NCBI GenBank assembly: GCA_017470485.1
Contig: JAFUYQ010000019.1
Span: 1-64,000, forward strand
Length of the DNA: 64,000 nucleotides
Direction of reading: 5' to 3'
Origin: Synergistaceae bacterium
GTDB taxonomy: Bacteria; Synergistota; Synergistia; Synergistales; Aminobacteriaceae
In this document: positions 60,934 to 64,000 of the stretch, one piece after another
Layout of the letters: every line of letters begins with the position of its first letter
How positions within the stretch are numbered: the stretch's first letter is position 1
Position numbers and translations under genes: made by a program
The notes under the pieces: generated by a model
Seen by the model: the letters and a program-made list of their open reading frames with translations, nothing else
Database searches by the model: none
Told to the model about the DNA's origin: nothing

Positions 60934-61224
60934 TCACGTGTTATCGCGCTCAGGGTTTCGGGGGAACCAGCCTTTAGCGACTCTCTCTTCCTGTTTCTTA
61001 AGCTCGTGAATGCTCCACAGCAGGCAGAAGCCTAATACCCCTGCAATTCCCGACAATGTGTCGTCCTCAATCATCAATGAGATCGCGCAGGATATTATTC
61101 CGAGAACGAGAAAGACCGGCCATGCCTTTGCTGAAAAATAATACTCGCACTTAATCACAATCGGGTGAAAAATTCCGATGATGATGAAACTTGAAAGACC
61201 GATTACAATTCCTGACGTGTTCAT
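60934..61224 (-). CDS. DUF4491 family membrane protein
   Basis: 96 aa: GIVIGLSSFIIIGIFHPIVIKCEYYF and LLWSIHELKKQEERVAKGWFPRNP are the full DUF4491 signature. Two to three membrane helices. Function unknown. Ends 6 nt from the next gene upstream, same operon. Confidence 0.88.
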   Translation of the reverse strand: MNTSGIVIGLSSFIIIGIFHPIVIKCEYYFSAKAWPVFLVLGIISCAISLMIEDDTLSGIAGVLGFCLLWSIHELKKQEERVAKGWFPRNPERDNT

Positions 61225-61230
61225 TCTGAA

Positions 61231-61938
61231 TTAAAAGCCTCCTTCTGGAACTCCCAGCAAAAATCTGAACGTCAGCCCCGTTAGAATCACCAGCCCCAAA
61301 ATCACAAGTGGCTTGATGAATTTGCCCGTTAAAATTTTGCTTGCCTGATAGCCTGCCAGAGTCCAGAACGACATCATTGAGACATTCTCAAGAATCACTA
61401 TTGCAGGATTCTTCTCGTAATCAAGGAACGCGAACTCGTTAATCAGGAATATATACGAGAAAATATTATTGACCCACACGAACGCATAAAGCCCGTACCC
61501 TGCGGATATAACCGCGAGGATTTCCGGCCATGACGCTTTAATTCTTCCTGCAATCATTCCCCAGTGAAGCCCAAGATGAATCCCCATAAGCGTGAAGCTC
61601 AGGTACGAGCATGATAAATGCGCGAGCCTTGCGAATGATGTCAGCGATTCGACATTGAGCGAGGGGAAATTCTCGGACATTATTATTCCGCTGAACGCCG
61701 TCATTATGAATGACACCAGAAGCGAGAAATTTATGACTGTCGAGAGCGTTCTGAGGGTTGTATAGCGTCCCTTCATCAATGCACCGTACCACCTTCGGTT
61801 CAAATACTGGTGGACAAGGAACAGTACAAACATTATTATTCCCGTGTACTCGTGAGCCTCCTGCCCCGTAACCTGAGATGACATCAGGAGCACTAATGCA
61901 ACAGTCATAAGGATATCGACAATGCGCTTTATATTCAT
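61231..61938 (-). CDS. DUF4405 family membrane protein (cytochrome b-like)
   Basis: 235 aa with about six membrane helices and paired histidines (EAHEYTG, VHQYLNRRW, LAHLSCSYLS, IHLGLHWGM) in positions that could bind haem, as in DUF4405/cytochrome b561-like proteins. Electron transfer is a family-based guess. Confidence 0.78.
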   Translation of the reverse strand: MNIKRIVDILMTVALVLLMSSQVTGQEAHEYTGIIMFVLFLVHQYLNRRWYGALMKGRYTTLRTLSTVINFSLLVSFIMTAFSGIIMSENFPSLNVESLTSFARLAHLSCSYLSFTLMGIHLGLHWGMIAGRIKASWPEILAVISAGYGLYAFVWVNNIFSYIFLINEFAFLDYEKNPAIVILENVSMMSFWTLAGYQASKILTGKFIKPLVILGLVILTGLTFRFLLGVPEGGF

Positions 61939-61958
61939 GATTTTTTTATCACCTCAAT

Positions 61959-61986
61959 TAAAGATGATAGCTCAAAGCACCGAAAA
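61959..61986 (+). promoter_or_regulatory. Possible sigma-28 promoter for flgM
   Basis: TAAA (61959-61962), 16 bp, ACCGAAAA (61979-61986) resembles TAAA-N15-GCCGATAA of FliA promoters (6 of 8 bases in the -10). It lies 56 nt upstream of flgM. Confidence 0.4.
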
Positions 61987-62041
61987 ATTACACGAAATGA
62001 GAGTGTTAAAAAATTTTCAAGCAAGAAGGAGGGCGTAATAA

Positions 62042-62335
62042 ATGATTGGCAGAATCTCAGGGCAGTATTCAGCAGAAGCCCTGAATAACAAAAAATCAAA
62101 GCGTAATATTTCCTATAACAGCGGTTTTTCAGCCGAGACTGACAACGCTAACATAAGTTCGTTCGGAACACTCCTCGCAAGGGCTAACGCTGAGATGAAA
62201 AATATTCCCGATGTCCGCGAAGATGTTGTAGCCGACTTCAAAGCAAAAATAGAATCAGGCACCTATAATCCTCCGCTCGACAAACTGGCTAACGTTCTCT
62301 ACATGGCCGGAATGTTGGAAGCCGCTGAAGAATAG
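62042..62335 (+). CDS. flgM: Anti-sigma-28 factor FlgM
   Basis: 97 aa, typical length. The C-terminal half (VREDVVADFKAKIESGTYNP, KLANVLYMAGML) is the sigma-binding part. It holds FliA until the hook is complete and is then exported. AAGGAGGG precedes ATG 62042. First of the flgM-flgN-flgK group. Confidence 0.88.
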   Translation: MIGRISGQYSAEALNNKKSKRNISYNSGFSAETDNANISSFGTLLARANAEMKNIPDVREDVVADFKAKIESGTYNPPLDKLANVLYMAGMLEAAEE

Positions 62336-62350
62336 AAAGGGCAATAAACC

Positions 62351-62806
62351 ATGCGTGCCGAAGTTGAAGAACTGATTGATGCGGTTCTTGACGAGGCGGA
62401 CTGCATAGACGATTTAATTGATGCTATCCGCGAGCAGAGAGAGGCAATGCGCCGCAGGGACACTGAGGCCGTAAACGCTCTCATGAACGAGACGAGAGAT
62501 CTGTCGTTTGAGGCTCAGTCTCAGGAAAAACTGCGCGATGACATTACGAAAAAATTTGCTGAAAAATATTCATGCGGCACTAATGCAAGTTCGCTCGTTC
62601 CAGTTTTGGACGATGATGAGAAAATTGATTTTAACAGGGCTGTGGATAAATTAACCCAGTCCGTTTTTGTTTTGAAATCCGAAATGATGATTTTAACAGG
62701 ACTTATTGACCAGCACGAACAGTATACATCAATGCTTCTTTCAGAATGGCGCAGGCTTAACGGTGATATAGTGTCTCAGTCTGGTTCGGCAGATTTCAGG
62801 GGGTAA
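62351..62806 (+). CDS. flgN: Flagellar chaperone FlgN
   Basis: 151 aa, all-helical, with the position and length of FlgN: between flgM and flgK, 15 nt after flgM and 6 nt before flgK. FlgN escorts FlgK and FlgL to the export gate. Confidence 0.8.
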   Translation: MRAEVEELIDAVLDEADCIDDLIDAIREQREAMRRRDTEAVNALMNETRDLSFEAQSQEKLRDDITKKFAEKYSCGTNASSLVPVLDDDEKIDFNRAVDKLTQSVFVLKSEMMILTGLIDQHEQYTSMLLSEWRRLNGDIVSQSGSADFRG

Positions 62807-62812
62807 GATAAA

Positions 62813-64000
62813 ATGAGCAGTTCATTCGGCGGAATTGAGATGGGCAAGAGCGCGTTAAATGCTTTCAGACTGGGAATGCAGACCGTCGGTCATAATATCT
62901 CTAACATGAACACTGAAGGATATTCCCGTCAGAGAGTTAATTTCAAGACCGTAACGCCTGAGAATATTCCGGGAGTCGGACAGCTTGGTCAGGGAATGAC
63001 CGCCTCGACCATTGAGAGAATACGCGATGAATTTCTTGATTTCCAGTACAGGGACGTTCAGTCAACATTAGGATACTGGGACAAAGTTAATGACCTTTAC
63101 GAGAGCATACAGAATTATATTTCAGAGCCTAATTCTTCGGGAATACGCTCCGCAATGGACACGTTTTTCACGAATATGCAGACTTTACAGGAAAAACCTG
63201 AGGACACTTCAGCGCGTCAGGCACTCGTAACATCAGCAAATTCACTCGGTTCAATGCTGGGCAATTTAATCTCAAGTTTCAATACATATAATGAGAGCGT
63301 TAATCTTGAAATTAAACAGGCAGTAGATGATGTGAACGGAATGCTGCACAACCTCGCCGCCTTAAACAAAGAAATCGCAGAGGCCGAAGCACTTAACCAG
63401 AACGCTAATGACCTCAGAGATTCAAGAGATTTAATCCTCGACAAACTCTCTAAAATGATGGATATATCCTACAATGAGCCTTTGGAGCATGATGGAGTTA
63501 AGGGCGAATTTTTCCTTTCAGTGAACGGCAGGGTATTGGTTCAGGGTATAAACGTCAGAGAATTAAAGGCTCACGCTTTCCTCTGGGATAATCAGGTATA
63601 TTACGATGTTCAGGTCGCTGAGAACGAGTTTGACATTGTTGAAGATCCCACAATCGCTGAGGCACTCGCTACAGGTGCGGAGGGCTCGTATCAGCTTTCA
63701 GTTGACAGAATCGCTAACGGTGCTGAATGGACAATCGGAGGCGGCAATGCACACTGCCTTGAGACCTACGCTGTAAGAAGCTCAGACTTTGAGGACAATA
63801 TTTATGCAGGAGGCGGAGACGATGACCTGATGACGTTCAAAGTTACTACTCAGGCTTTCTCCACCGGAAACGTCCTCGATGATTCGTCCGCAGGTTCGAA
63901 CACTATCGCTATCGCCCGTGTTGATGTCAACGGCAACAGACTTGAGGACATGAGAATAACCATGACCAGAATACAAGACCCTACAGACCCTACGCATGAC
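62813..64000 (+). CDS. flgK: Flagellar hook-associated protein 1, N-terminal part
   Basis: 396 codons to the window edge. Starts MSSSFGGIEMGKSALNAFR, with the D0 motif TVGHNISNMNTEGYSRQRV typical of FlgK and other rod-hook proteins, followed by the FlgK coiled region (RDSRDLILDKLS). It joins hook and filament. The 3' end lies outside the window. Confidence 0.93.
   Translation, partial: MSSSFGGIEMGKSALNAFRLGMQTVGHNISNMNTEGYSRQRVNFKTVTPENIPGVGQLGQGMTASTIERIRDEFLDFQYRDVQSTLGYWDKVNDLYESIQNYISEPNSSGIRSAMDTFFTNMQTLQEKPEDTSARQALVTSANSLGSMLGNLISSFNTYNESVNLEIKQAVDDVNGMLHNLAALNKEIAEAEALNQNANDLRDSRDLILDKLSKMMDISYNEPLEHDGVKGEFFLSVNGRVLVQGINVRELKAHAFLWDNQVYYDVQVAENEFDIVEDPTIAEALATGAEGSYQLSVDRIANGAEWTIGGGNAHCLETYAVRSSDFEDNIYAGGGDDDLMTFKVTTQAFSTGNVLDDSSAGSNTIAIARVDVNGNRLEDMRITMTRIQDPTDPTHD

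Overview
The window is a piece of a bacterial chromosome carrying one large, nearly complete prophage. Host sequence lies at both ends: the 5' end of a 16S rRNA gene (1-136, minus strand), an MmeI-type restriction-modification gene and a MATE exporter on the left; a tRNA-Val, phosphoglycerate mutase, an aminotransferase, a decayed gene, small membrane proteins and the flagellar flgM-flgN-flgK start on the right. A flagellated, probably anaerobic gut bacterium fits the gene content and the roughly 45-50% GC. Synergistota is my best guess, but 136 bases of 16S read by eye cannot settle it.

The prophage runs from about 4.6 kb to about 56.4 kb. Its right end abuts the 3' end of the tRNA-Val gene, next to a P4-type tyrosine integrase. 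A slightly diverged copy of the tRNA 3' end lies at 4616-4628, and copies of a TTTTTCTACGGT element lie just inside both ends. The left arm (minus strand) holds lysogeny and accessory genes: an Ltp-like lipoprotein, a RelE/RelB-type toxin-antitoxin pair, a SWIM-domain protein and an XRE repressor. A divergent XRE gene starts the early rightward operon (7.6-18 kb): small zinc-ribbon and Lar-like proteins, a cytosine methyltransferase, two replication HTH proteins, a DnaC-type loader, a DnaB helicase and an XRE plus predicted-nuclease pair.

After a strong terminator at 18.1 kb comes a ParB-methylase gene and then the structural genes. Packaging and head genes are lambda-like (GpA terminase, portal, S14 protease, decoration protein, major capsid). 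The tail is contractile and Mu/P2-like (sheath, tube, a tail chaperone with a T TTT TTA frameshift site, tape measure, X, D, V, PAAR, U, W, J, I), followed by a fibre cluster. The last fibre-like gene ends in a C-type-lectin-like variable domain and is followed by a reverse transcriptase with the IGxxxSQ signature of diversity-generating retroelements. A lysis cassette (LLH-type protein, GH108 muramidase, holin), two paralogous small genes under a duplicated promoter-leader, and a candidate small RNA fill the right end before the integrase.

The strongest unexpected signals are: a 169-codon ORF nested out of frame inside the cytosine methyltransferase gene, with its own AGGAGG and a product that looks protein-like in its own right; a DGR with no visible template repeat; in-frame TGA codons in baseplate J and in the SWIM gene; a frameshift in a second recombinase; and a roughly 120-nt structured RNA candidate with an anti-Shine-Dalgarno loop. 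The disruptions suggest either a prophage that has begun to decay or sequence errors.
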